Positions 26,109 through 33,266 of a stretch of DNA of 64,000 nt are shown here, piece by piece. The stretch is from Streptomyces xinghaiensis S187 (GTDB lineage Bacteria; Actinomycetota; Actinomycetes; Streptomycetales; Streptomycetaceae): the NCBI RefSeq assembly GCF_000220705.2, contig NZ_CP023202.1, forward strand, positions 2,976,001 to 3,040,000, in the 5' to 3' direction. Within the stretch, counting starts at the first letter, position 1. Each line of letters opens with the position of its first letter. The notes under the pieces were generated by a model. The model searched no databases. It was not told where the DNA came from and saw nothing but the letters and a program-made list of their open reading frames with translations. Both the position numbers and the translations under genes were made by a program.

Positions 26109-27179
26109 TCAGGCCCGGTGCGAGCCGGTGCTCCCGGCCCGCTGCCGCTCGCGCCGCCGGGCCTCGGCGGCACCGGCACCGGCGCCGCTCTCGCCGTCGT
26201 CGGTCCCCTTACCCTCCGCGCCGGGCTTCGCGTCCTCCGCGGCCCGCGCGGCCTTGGCGTCCTCCCGTGCCGCGATGTCGCGCTCCGCCGGGCAGCCGGG
26301 GCCGTCCTGGCCGAGGGCGGCACCCCCGGCACCGGCCGCGCAGCTCTTGCGCCGGATTCCGAAGATCAGGAACGCCGCCAGGACGGCGACCACGGCCCAG
26401 GTGACCGGGCTGGTCAGCACGGTCTCACGGAGGTCCGCGCTGACCTGCTGGCCGAGGACGAAGACGCCCATGACGACCACGAACCAGCCGAAGCCCTTGC
26501 GGAGCGTGTCCTGCGGGATGCGTCCCGCGACCCGTCCGCCGACCAGGCTGCCGACCACGGCCGCGGCGGTGACGATGCCCGCCAGGCCCCAGTCGATCTG
26601 CACGCTGGAGAGGTAGCCCGCCAGTCCCGCGAAGGACTTCATGGAGATCACCAGCAGCGAGGTGCCCACGGCGACGCCCATCGGGAGCCCGCCCAGCAGG
26701 GCCAGGGCCGGGACGATGAGGAAGCCGCCGCCGGCGCCGACGAGGCCGGTGACCAGGCCGACGACCACACCGTCCACCAGGACGTGCAGGACCGGCATCT
26801 CCTCGTGCTTGCTCTTGAGCTCCTTCTTGCGGCCCTTGAGCATGGCGACCGCCGTGGCGAGCATCATCAGGGCGAAGGCGATGAGCAGCACGGTCCCGGG
26901 GATGAACTCGGCCAGCCGGCCGCCCGCGTAGGCACCGGTCATACCCGCCACACCGAACAGCAGTCCGGTACGCCAGCGGACCCGGCCCGCACGGGCGTGC
27001 GAGACCAGACCGGCGAGCGAGGTGACGCCGACGACCAGCAGCGAGGTGGCGATGGCCTCCTTCGCGTCCATGCCGGCCAGGTAGATCAGGATCGGGACGG
27101 TCAGGATGGAGCCGCCGCCGCCGAGGATGCCGAGGCTGATCCCGATCAGCAGCGATCCGGCGATGACAAGTGCTATCAC
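26109..27179 (-). CDS. TauE/SafE-family sulfite/organosulfur exporter
   Basis: A 356-residue membrane protein with about eight helices arranged as two internal halves. The repeated signatures GISLGILGGGGSILTVPILI (start) and GLVTGLVGAGGGFLIVPALA (middle) define the TauE/SafE family, which exports sulfite or sulfoacetate-type anions. The C-terminal 85 residues are hydrophilic and include two Cys (KSCAAG, PGCPAE), possibly a metal- or redox-sensitive tail (inference). The ATG at 27179 overlaps the upstream rhodanese gene by 4 bases, so the two are cotranscribed. Context suggests it removes sulfite produced by the persulfide dioxygenase. Confidence 0.9.
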   Translation of the reverse strand: MIALVIAGSLLIGISLGILGGGGSILTVPILIYLAGMDAKEAIATSLLVVGVTSLAGLVSHARAGRVRWRTGLLFGVAGMTGAYAGGRLAEFIPGTVLLIAFALMMLATAVAMLKGRKKELKSKHEEMPVLHVLVDGVVVGLVTGLVGAGGGFLIVPALALLGGLPMGVAVGTSLLVISMKSFAGLAGYLSSVQIDWGLAGIVTAAAVVGSLVGGRVAGRIPQDTLRKGFGWFVVVMGVFVLGQQVSADLRETVLTSPVTWAVVAVLAAFLIFGIRRKSCAAGAGGAALGQDGPGCPAERDIAAREDAKAARAAEDAKPGAEGKGTDDGESGAGAGAAEARRRERQRAGSTGSHRA

Positions 27180-27772
27180 GCGCGGTCACCCCGCAATGAC
27201 TGGATGACGGTCTTGAGGTCCGTCTTCGGTCCGCGGTTGTAGGGGAGCTTCGAGAGCATCATCCCCATGGCGCAGGTGTTGCTGAGCGCCGCGAAGGTCA
27301 GGCCCGCGCCGACGAAGGTGCCGACGAGGTGCCAGCCCGGGAGGAAGATCCCGGCGATGCCGCTGATCAGGACGATCGATCCGGCGACCAGCCGGACCTG
27401 GCGCTCCAGGTCCCAGCGGTCGGCTCCGCGCTTGACGTCGCCTCCCGCGGTCTCCCAGGCGACCATGCCGCCGTCGAGCACCCGGAGGTTGGGCAGGCCG
27501 GCCTCGGCCAGCGCCTGCTCGGCCTGGGCCGCGCGGCCGCCGGAGCGGCAGATCAGCACGACGTCCTCGTCCAGGTGCGACAGCAGCTCCTGGCGGTGCT
27601 CCTTGAGGGTGTCGAGCGGGACGTTGTAGGAGCCGGGGATGTGGACGCTCTGGAACTCGCCCGGAGTCCGAACATCCAGCAGGCGGGGGCCTCCGCCGTC
27701 CCGGATCAGCGCCTGCAGGGCGCCCGGACCGAGCTTCGCGGTGGTGGTGTCGCCCGTGGAGTTGGGGCTCAT
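27176..27772 (-). CDS. rhodanese-DUF2892 membrane protein (YgaP-like)
   Basis: A 198-residue protein. Residues 12-110 form one rhodanese domain with the active-site loop CRSGGRA (Cys about 77), preceded by LLDVRTPGEF and HIPGSYNVPLD. Residues about 127-165 carry two membrane helices of the DUF2892 type (LVAGSIVLISGIAGIFL, LVGTFVGAGLTFAAL). This matches the YgaP class of membrane sulfurtransferases that handle persulfide sulfur. ATG at 27772 (MSPNSTG) is chosen; a longer frame adds 12 residues. First gene of a two-gene unit with the TauE/SafE exporter. Confidence 0.9.
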   Translation of the reverse strand: MSPNSTGDTTTAKLGPGALQALIRDGGGPRLLDVRTPGEFQSVHIPGSYNVPLDTLKEHRQELLSHLDEDVVLICRSGGRAAQAEQALAEAGLPNLRVLDGGMVAWETAGGDVKRGADRWDLERQVRLVAGSIVLISGIAGIFLPGWHLVGTFVGAGLTFAALSNTCAMGMMLSKLPYNRGPKTDLKTVIQSLRGDRA

Positions 27773-27873
27773 ATCTGGATCCTCACTGTTTCGGGGGCGT
27801 GGGTGCACTGGGGATGCACCGGGTCATTGGGGTGGTGACCAGTGGTCTCGGGTCTCCGGAGGTCTTCCGGGAG

Positions 27874-27906
27874 CGGGCACCCGGCCCCGGGGGAGCCGGG
27901 TGCCCG
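27874..27906. terminator. 12-bp hairpin after the persulfide dioxygenase gene
   Basis: CGGGCACCCGGC (27874-27885) pairs with GCCGGGTGCCCG (27895-27906). It lies 142 bases downstream of the dioxygenase stop and upstream of the rhodanese start, separating the two units. Confidence 0.7.
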
Positions 27907-28047
27907 CCGGCGGCTCGCCGGTAACGGGGGCCTGCGAGCCGGGCGGGCTCCGGCGGCGGTGTCGTCAGGGCAGGACATCTCCGCCGCCGGCGCCCGGTAC
28001 GGGCCGCGCCCCGGGGGGACGGGCGCGGACCGCGCTGGGGGCCCCGG

Positions 28048-29436
28048 TCAGGAACGGGCCGCGGGCTCGGGCAGCAGCAGCCAGGCGCCGTAGCCGCCGA
28101 GCAGGTCGGAGACGTCCTCACGGCCGGCGTGCCGCAGCAGGCTGGCGCCGATGGAGGAGCGGTGTCCGCCCGCGCAGTGGACGACGACCGGGCGGTCCGC
28201 CGGGATCTCGTCCTGCCGCTTGGCCAGCTCGGCCAGCGGGATGTGCAGGGAGCCCTCGATGTGGCCCTCCTCGCGCTCGCCGCCGCCGCGCACGTCCACG
28301 ACCACCGGTGCCTGCTCGGAGGCGAGCACCGTGCGGAGCTCGTCCGCCGTGACCCGGCTGGCCTGGGTCATCTCCGCGGCCAGGCCGGGGAAGACGCCGT
28401 CGGGGTCGCGCAGGTAGCCGGCCACGTGGTCGAAGCCGATCCGGGCGAGCCGGGTGACGAGCTCCTCCTCGCGGTCCTCCGGGGCGACGACGATGATCTC
28501 CGCGTCCGGGGCGACCACGGAGCCCGCCTGCTCGGCGAAGCGGCCGTCGGCCGGGACGTTGACGGAGCCGCGCAGGTGACCCGCGGCGAACTCCTGCGGG
28601 TCGCGGCCGTCGACGATCACCGCACCCGCGTCCCGGCGGGCCAGGAACTCCTCCACGGAAAGGGAGGGCGCCGTGGTGCTCGGGTCGAACAGCTCGTGCG
28701 ACTTGCGGTTGAGGATCGCGTCGTAGACGAAGTAGCCGGGGGCGGAGGGCTGGCCCGCAGTGACCACGGCCAGGAACTGGTCCTCGTCCATCGGGGCGCA
28801 GGCGTAGTTGGTGGCGCGCTGCTCGCCGATGGTGGACTGCCGCTGGGTGGAGAGGTTCTTGCCGCAGGCGGAGCCGGCGCCGTGGGCCGGGAAGACCCGC
28901 ACCTCGTCCGGGAGCGCCATCAGCTTGTTGTGGACGCTGTCGTAGAGCATCCGGCCGAGCTCGTCGGCGGTGACGCCGATGGAGGCCAGCAGGTCGGGGC
29001 GGCCGACGTCGCCGATGAAGAGCGCGTCACCGGTGAGGACGCCGTAGGGCACCTCGTCGCCGGCGTGCTCGTAGACCAGGACGCTGACGGACTCCGGGGT
29101 GTGGCCGGGGGTCTCCATGATCTGGAGGGTCACGTCACCGAGGCCGATGCGCTCGCCGTCGGTCAGCTTGCGGCTCTCGTACTCGGTCTCCGCGCGCTGC
29201 CCGTAGCCGATCCAGGCGCCGGTGCGGTCGGCGAGCTCCAGGTGGCCGGCGATGAAGTCGGCGTGGAAGTGGGTGTTGATGACGCCCACGATGGTGAAGC
29301 CGCGGTCCTGCGCGTCGGCCACGTACTCGGTGACGTCGCGGCGGGGGTCGACGACGACGGCCTTGCCGGTGGTCTCGTCGGCGATCATGTACGAGGCCTG
29401 GGAGAGGCAGTCGAGGTAGTACTGGGCGAAGAACAT
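28048..29436 (-). CDS. persulfide dioxygenase-double rhodanese fusion (CstB/ETHE1-like)
   Basis: A 462-residue fusion. Residues 1-240 are a metallo-beta-lactamase fold of the ETHE1 type; iron ligands are His in NTHFHADFIAGH, His in METPGHTPES and Asp in LTGDALFIGDVGRPDL. Two rhodanese domains follow: about 255-350, where the catalytic loop reads VVAPEDREEE and lacks Cys, and about 360-455, with an intact Cys in VHCAGGHRSS. The known reaction of this class is oxidation of low-molecular-weight persulfide to sulfite, with rhodanese domains moving sulfane sulfur. ATG at 29436 follows GGAGG by 6 bases. Two CsoR/CstR-like operators lie 38-84 bases upstream, indicating sulfane-sulfur-dependent control. 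Confidence 0.92.
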   Translation of the reverse strand: MFFAQYYLDCLSQASYMIADETTGKAVVVDPRRDVTEYVADAQDRGFTIVGVINTHFHADFIAGHLELADRTGAWIGYGQRAETEYESRKLTDGERIGLGDVTLQIMETPGHTPESVSVLVYEHAGDEVPYGVLTGDALFIGDVGRPDLLASIGVTADELGRMLYDSVHNKLMALPDEVRVFPAHGAGSACGKNLSTQRQSTIGEQRATNYACAPMDEDQFLAVVTAGQPSAPGYFVYDAILNRKSHELFDPSTTAPSLSVEEFLARRDAGAVIVDGRDPQEFAAGHLRGSVNVPADGRFAEQAGSVVAPDAEIIVVAPEDREEELVTRLARIGFDHVAGYLRDPDGVFPGLAAEMTQASRVTADELRTVLASEQAPVVVDVRGGGEREEGHIEGSLHIPLAELAKRQDEIPADRPVVVHCAGGHRSSIGASLLRHAGREDVSDLLGGYGAWLLLPEPAARS

Positions 29437-29473
29437 GCGGAGCCTCCGTGTCGGGATCTCTCAGAACTCTCTC

Positions 29474-29489
29474 ATACCCTGGGGGGTAT
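29474..29489. promoter_or_regulatory. CsoR/CstR-like operator 1 (persulfide dioxygenase promoter)
   Basis: ATACCCTGGGGGGTAT, an inverted repeat of form ATACCC-N4-GGGTAT, the pattern bound by CsoR/CstR-family repressors. Confidence 0.7.
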
Positions 29490-29504
29490 ATAACAAGGTA
29501 AGCG

Positions 29505-29520
29505 ATACCCAGTCGGGTAT
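29505..29520. promoter_or_regulatory. CsoR/CstR-like operator 2 (persulfide dioxygenase promoter)
   Basis: ATACCCAGTCGGGTAT, perfect arms, centred 31 bases (three helical turns) from operator 1, in an A+T-rich patch that probably contains the promoter. Confidence 0.72.
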
Positions 29521-29669
29521 ATTTCCGGCCCACGGCCGGTCATGCGGAAAATCAGCGGATCAACGGGCCGGAAAGGCCGGCGGGGCAAGCAACGTCACGG
29601 GAACGGGCGGCCCGGCGAGCCGGAAGCCGGCGCCCGCGGGCACCGGCGACCGGACCGCCGCCGGCCGGA

Positions 29670-30890
29670 TCAGACGCGGCCGGACATCATGCCGCGCCAG
29701 TAGATGACGGGCAGGACGTACCGCTTGAACACCCACATGTCGCGGCGCTCCTTGAAGGTGTTGATCAGCGGGAAGCTCGACTTCGGCTTCAGGTCGTAGT
29801 CGAACTCCGCGAGCAGCATCTTGTCGCGCGCGGTCACCAGCGGGCACGAGGTGTAGCCGTCGTACCGCGCCCCGGCCCCGGCGCCCTTCATGGCGGCGAC
29901 CAGGTGCTCCACCACCACGGGGGACTGCTTGCGCACGGCCGCGCCGGTCTTGGACGTCGGCAGGTTCGCCACATCCCCGAGCGCGAAGACCTCCGGGTGG
30001 TCCGGGCTGCGCAGGGTGTGCTTGTCCACCTTGACGAAGCCGTAGGGGCCCTCGGCGAGCGGGCTCGCCTTCACCCAGTCCGGGGCGCTCTGCGGCGGGA
30101 CGAGGTGCGCCATGTCATAGGCGAGGGTCTCCTCGGTGCCGGTCTTGAGGTCGGTGACGGTCAGCTCGCGGGCCGCGCCGTCCACAGCGGTCACCTCGGA
30201 CTCGTACCGGACCTCGATGCCGTACCGCTCGACGACCTTCTCCAGCGCCTTGGTCCACACCGGGACCTTGAAGAGCTTGGGGTCGGGCAGCACGAAGACG
30301 ATGCGGATCGCGTCCAGGACACCCTGCTTGCGCCAGTAGTCGGCGGCCAGGTAGGCGATCTTCTGCGGGGCGCCGCCGCACTTCAGCGGTGTGGCCGGAT
30401 GGCTGAAGACCGCGGTGCCGGAGCGCATGCCCTTGATGAGCTCCCAGGTGTAGGGGGCGTACTCGGACGCGTAGTTGCTGGTCACGCCGTCGCGGCCGAT
30501 GGCCTTGGCCAGGCCCGGGACCTTGTCCCAGTCGAGCTGGAGACCGGGGGCCATGACCAGGTAGTCGTAGCCGATCCGGCCGCCGCCGGCGACGGAGACC
30601 GTACGGGCGTCCGGGTCGACCGCCACGGCCGCGTCGCGGATCCACCGCACGCCGTCCGGGATCAGGGACGCCTCGGAGCGCCGTGACGTCTCCAGTGGGG
30701 CCTGACCACCGCCGACGAGGGTCCACAGTGGCTGGTACCAGTGGGTATCGGAGGGATCGAGTACGGCGATGTCACCGACGCCCGCACGGCGGAGCCGGGC
30801 CGCGACACTGATGCCGGCCGTTCCGCCGCCGACGACGACCACGTGGTGGTGGCTGGCGGAGCCCGCGGGCTCCGTGGAATGGGGGGACAA
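29670..30890 (-). CDS. sqr: sulfide:quinone oxidoreductase-like FAD protein
   Basis: A 406-residue flavoprotein of the SQR family (membrane-associated, oxidises sulfide to sulfane sulfur and reduces quinone). N-terminal FAD site VVVVGGGTAGISVAARL; the redox Cys region TPLKCGGAPQKIAYLAADYW (Cys171); second FAD site EVFALGDVANLPTSKTGAAV; late Cys in YTSCPLVTARDKMLLAEFDY. Start: TTG at 30890, eight bases after AGGAGG; no ATG/GTG is better placed. The first operator palindrome ends just upstream of this ribosome site. It would feed electrons from sulfide into the menaquinone pool used by the Nuo complexes. Confidence 0.9.
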   Translation of the reverse strand: MSPHSTEPAGSASHHHVVVVGGGTAGISVAARLRRAGVGDIAVLDPSDTHWYQPLWTLVGGGQAPLETSRRSEASLIPDGVRWIRDAAVAVDPDARTVSVAGGGRIGYDYLVMAPGLQLDWDKVPGLAKAIGRDGVTSNYASEYAPYTWELIKGMRSGTAVFSHPATPLKCGGAPQKIAYLAADYWRKQGVLDAIRIVFVLPDPKLFKVPVWTKALEKVVERYGIEVRYESEVTAVDGAARELTVTDLKTGTEETLAYDMAHLVPPQSAPDWVKASPLAEGPYGFVKVDKHTLRSPDHPEVFALGDVANLPTSKTGAAVRKQSPVVVEHLVAAMKGAGAGARYDGYTSCPLVTARDKMLLAEFDYDLKPKSSFPLINTFKERRDMWVFKRYVLPVIYWRGMMSGRV

Positions 30891-30908
30891 GTCCAGAACC
30901 TCCTCTCG

Positions 30909-30924
30909 ATACCCCTATGGGTAT
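30909..30924. promoter_or_regulatory. CsoR/CstR-like operator 3 (sqr promoter)
   Basis: ATACCCCTATGGGTAT, perfect six-base arms, directly upstream of the sqr ribosome site. Confidence 0.73.
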
Positions 30925-30965
30925 CCATGGCAGGGAGCGTAAACCACTCGCGGCAGGGTTGGCAA

Positions 30966-30981
30966 ATACCTCAGGGGGTAT
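30966..30981. promoter_or_regulatory. CsoR/CstR-like operator 4 (sqr promoter)
   Basis: ATACCTCAGGGGGTAT, one arm mismatch; 57 bases from operator 3. Together with operators 1-3 it suggests one regulator for both units. Confidence 0.65.
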
Positions 30982-31033
30982 ACGGGGCCGACGTGTCGCG
31001 GCGCCCGGCGTCCGGCCGTCCGGAACCTCGCCG

Positions 31034-31056
31034 GCGGCGGCCACGGCGGCCGCCGC
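31034..31056 (-). terminator. 9-bp hairpin overlapping the ABC permease stop
   Basis: GCGGCGGCC (31034-31042), loop ACGGC, GGCCGCCGC (31048-31056). The right arm touches the permease stop codon; likely end of the ABC transcript. Confidence 0.55.
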
Positions 31057-32048
31057 TACACCGTGATGTCCCGATTCGAGAAGCGTGCCCAAGCTACGGA
31101 GCCGAAGACGGCCGCGTACAGGGCCTGAAGTCCCAGGTTCCGCAGCAGGTCCTCCCAGTACACGGGGGCGCGGAGCAGATCCGCGAAGCTGAGCCAGTAG
31201 TGCGGGAAGAGGTAGGGGTGCACCGCGTCGAGCTGCGGAATGGTGTTGACGATCTGGACGGTGATGAGCAGCCCCACCGTGGCCGCCATCGCCGCGATCC
31301 CGCTGTTGGTGAGGGTGGAGATGAACAGGCCCAGCGCCGCGATCCCGGTCAGCGACGCGGCGACGGCGACCGCCACGGCCAGCGCGCGCAGCAGGCCCTC
31401 GCCGAGGGAAATGGTCGTCCCGGAGATCAGCGTGACCTCGCCGAGCGGGAACAGCAGCGCCCCCGCCGCCAGCGCCGAGACGGCCACCGTCACCGTGGCG
31501 ACCAGGCAGAAGGCCAGGACGGCGGTGAACTTGGCGAGCAGCAGCCGGGTCCGGCCGGCCGGGGCCACCAGCAGATAGCGCAGCGTGCCGGCGTTCGCCT
31601 CGCCCGCGATCGCGTCCCCCGCGACGACGCCGACGGCCATCGGGAGGAAGAGCGGGAGCGTGGCCGCCAGGGCGGTGAAGACCAGGAAGAGGCCGTTGTT
31701 GGTGATCTGCGCGATGAAGGCCGGGCCGCCGCCTCCCCCGCCGCCTGCGGAGCCGCCGTCGCCGGTCTCGATCCGCACCGCGATCCCGATCAGCAGCGGC
31801 ACGGCGGCGAGCACCCCGAGCAGGGCGAGCGTCCGCCAGCGGCGGAAGACCGTCACCAGCTCGCTGCGGAAGAGGCCGAGAGCCCACAACGGGCTGGGCC
31901 GGGTGCGGCGCAGCGAGCCGTCCCCCGCGGACGGACCGGGCGCGGCGGGGGCGGCGCTCCGTGGCCCCGGGGTGGTGCGGGCCGCCGGTCCGGCCTGTTC
32001 GGCTGGCCCGGTCCGCTCGTCCCGCCCGTTGCCGTCAGCCCGCGACAT
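31056..32048 (-). CDS. ABC-2-type transporter permease
   Basis: A 330-residue membrane protein with six helices after a Pro/Ala/Arg-rich 60-residue cytoplasmic N-terminus. The ABC-2 plan is visible: first helix LALLGVLAAVPLLIGI, then VGVVAGDAIAGEANAGTLRYLLVAPAGR, a loop that contacts the ATPase in this family, and two late helix pairs. A Gly-rich run (about eight Gly) follows the first helix. The ATG at 32048 lies inside the last codons of the ATPase gene (14-base overlap), so both form one exporter. The substrate is unknown. Confidence 0.88.
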   Translation of the reverse strand: MSRADGNGRDERTGPAEQAGPAARTTPGPRSAAPAAPGPSAGDGSLRRTRPSPLWALGLFRSELVTVFRRWRTLALLGVLAAVPLLIGIAVRIETGDGGSAGGGGGGGPAFIAQITNNGLFLVFTALAATLPLFLPMAVGVVAGDAIAGEANAGTLRYLLVAPAGRTRLLLAKFTAVLAFCLVATVTVAVSALAAGALLFPLGEVTLISGTTISLGEGLLRALAVAVAVAASLTGIAALGLFISTLTNSGIAAMAATVGLLITVQIVNTIPQLDAVHPYLFPHYWLSFADLLRAPVYWEDLLRNLGLQALYAAVFGSVAWARFSNRDITV

Positions 32049-33111
32049 CGAAGCCCTCCCCGGTCAGTGCCACGAACGCGTCCTCCAGCGAAGCCCGTTC
32101 GAGCCCGAAGCCCCGGACCCGCACGCCGTCCCGGACGAGTGCGGCGTTGAGGTCGGCCGGGTCGAACGCCCCGGCCGGACCCGGCGGTCCGGCCGGCGGC
32201 TCGCCCGTCACTCTGCCGCCCGTCACCACCAGGTTCGTCACCCCGTGCTCCCGGAGGACCCGGGCCGCGTCCGCCGTGTCCGGTGTGGTGACGGAGAGCC
32301 GGCCGCGCGCCCCGGCCGCCAGTTCGGCGACCGGGCCCTGCACCACCAGCCGTCCGCGGGCCATCACCGCGGCATGGGTGCACACCTGCTCGATCTCGTC
32401 CAGGAGGTGGGAGGAGAGGAACACCGTGGTGCCGCCGTCCGCCACCTCCCGCACCAGGGCCCGGATCTCCCGCATGCCCTGCGGGTCCAGGCCGTTGGTC
32501 GGTTCGTCGAGGACGAGCAGCCGGCGCGGCCGCAGCAGCGCCGCTGCCAGGCCGAGACGCTGCTTCATCCCGAGGGAGTAGGCCCGCGCCTTCTTGCTCC
32601 CGGCGGCGGCCAGCCCGACCCGCTCCAGCGCCGCGGCGATCCGGGCGTCGCGGGTCCGGGGGTCGGCGTCGGGGTCGGCGGCGTCGAGACGCCGGAGGTT
32701 GTCCCGGCCGGAGAGGAAGCCGTACAGGGCGGGGCCCTCGATCAGCGCACCGACCTGCGGCAGCACCCGCCGCGCGGCGCCCGGCATCGGGGCACCGAGC
32801 ACGCGGGCGCTGCCGGAGGTGGGCCGGATCAGGCCCATCAGCATCCGGATGGTGGTGGTCTTGCCGGAGCCGTTGGGCCCGAGGAAGCCGAAGACCGAGC
32901 CGGCGGGCACGGTGAGGTCGAGCCCGTCCACGGCGAGCTGCCCGCCGCGGAACCGCTTGGTGAGACCGCGGGTCACGATGACGTTCCCGGCGGCGGCTCC
33001 GCCCGCGTTCTCGGCGGCGGCCGGGGCGGCCGTGCCGGGCCCGGTGCCGTCCTGGCTCACGGTCCCGGTCTCGGTCCCGGTCTCGGTCTCGGGGGCGGGC
33101 GGTCGCTTCAT
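32035..33111 (-). CDS. ABC transporter ATP-binding protein
   Basis: A 358-residue ATPase of the DRR/CcmA-type exporters. After a Thr/Glu-rich N-terminus: Walker A GPNGSGKTTTIRML, Q-loop region LPQVGALIEGPALY, signature YSLGMKQRLGLAAALL, Walker B RLLVLDEPTNGLDPQG and the switch His in FLSSHLLDEIEQ. The C-terminal ~110 residues are the usual regulatory extension of drug/antibiotic exporters. ATG at 33111 follows AGGAGAACG closely, preferred over an upstream start 12 codons earlier. First gene of a two-gene unit with the permease. Confidence 0.92.
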   Translation of the reverse strand: MKRPPAPETETGTETGTVSQDGTGPGTAAPAAAENAGGAAAGNVIVTRGLTKRFRGGQLAVDGLDLTVPAGSVFGFLGPNGSGKTTTIRMLMGLIRPTSGSARVLGAPMPGAARRVLPQVGALIEGPALYGFLSGRDNLRRLDAADPDADPRTRDARIAAALERVGLAAAGSKKARAYSLGMKQRLGLAAALLRPRRLLVLDEPTNGLDPQGMREIRALVREVADGGTTVFLSSHLLDEIEQVCTHAAVMARGRLVVQGPVAELAAGARGRLSVTTPDTADAARVLREHGVTNLVVTGGRVTGEPPAGPPGPAGAFDPADLNAALVRDGVRVRGFGLERASLEDAFVALTGEGFDVAG

Positions 33112-33209
33112 CGTTCTCCTGTCCGGCTGCGGCTGCCTCCGGCGCACGGCCGGGGGACGTACGGGACGACGGGCGGCCCCGGCCCGGCGCCTCGTACCCG
33201 GTCAACGGC

Positions 33210-33242
33210 GCGCTGCCCGCCCGGGATCCGGACGGGCAGCGC
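33210..33242 (-). terminator. 14-bp hairpin after the LolA-like gene
   Basis: GCGCTGCCCG (33210-33219) pairs with CGGGCAGCGC (33233-33242); an inner CCGG-GAT-CCGG stem continues it. It is 25 bases past the stop of the LolA-like gene. Confidence 0.78.
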
Positions 33243-33266
33243 CGGCGGTGCCGGGACCGTGCGTCC

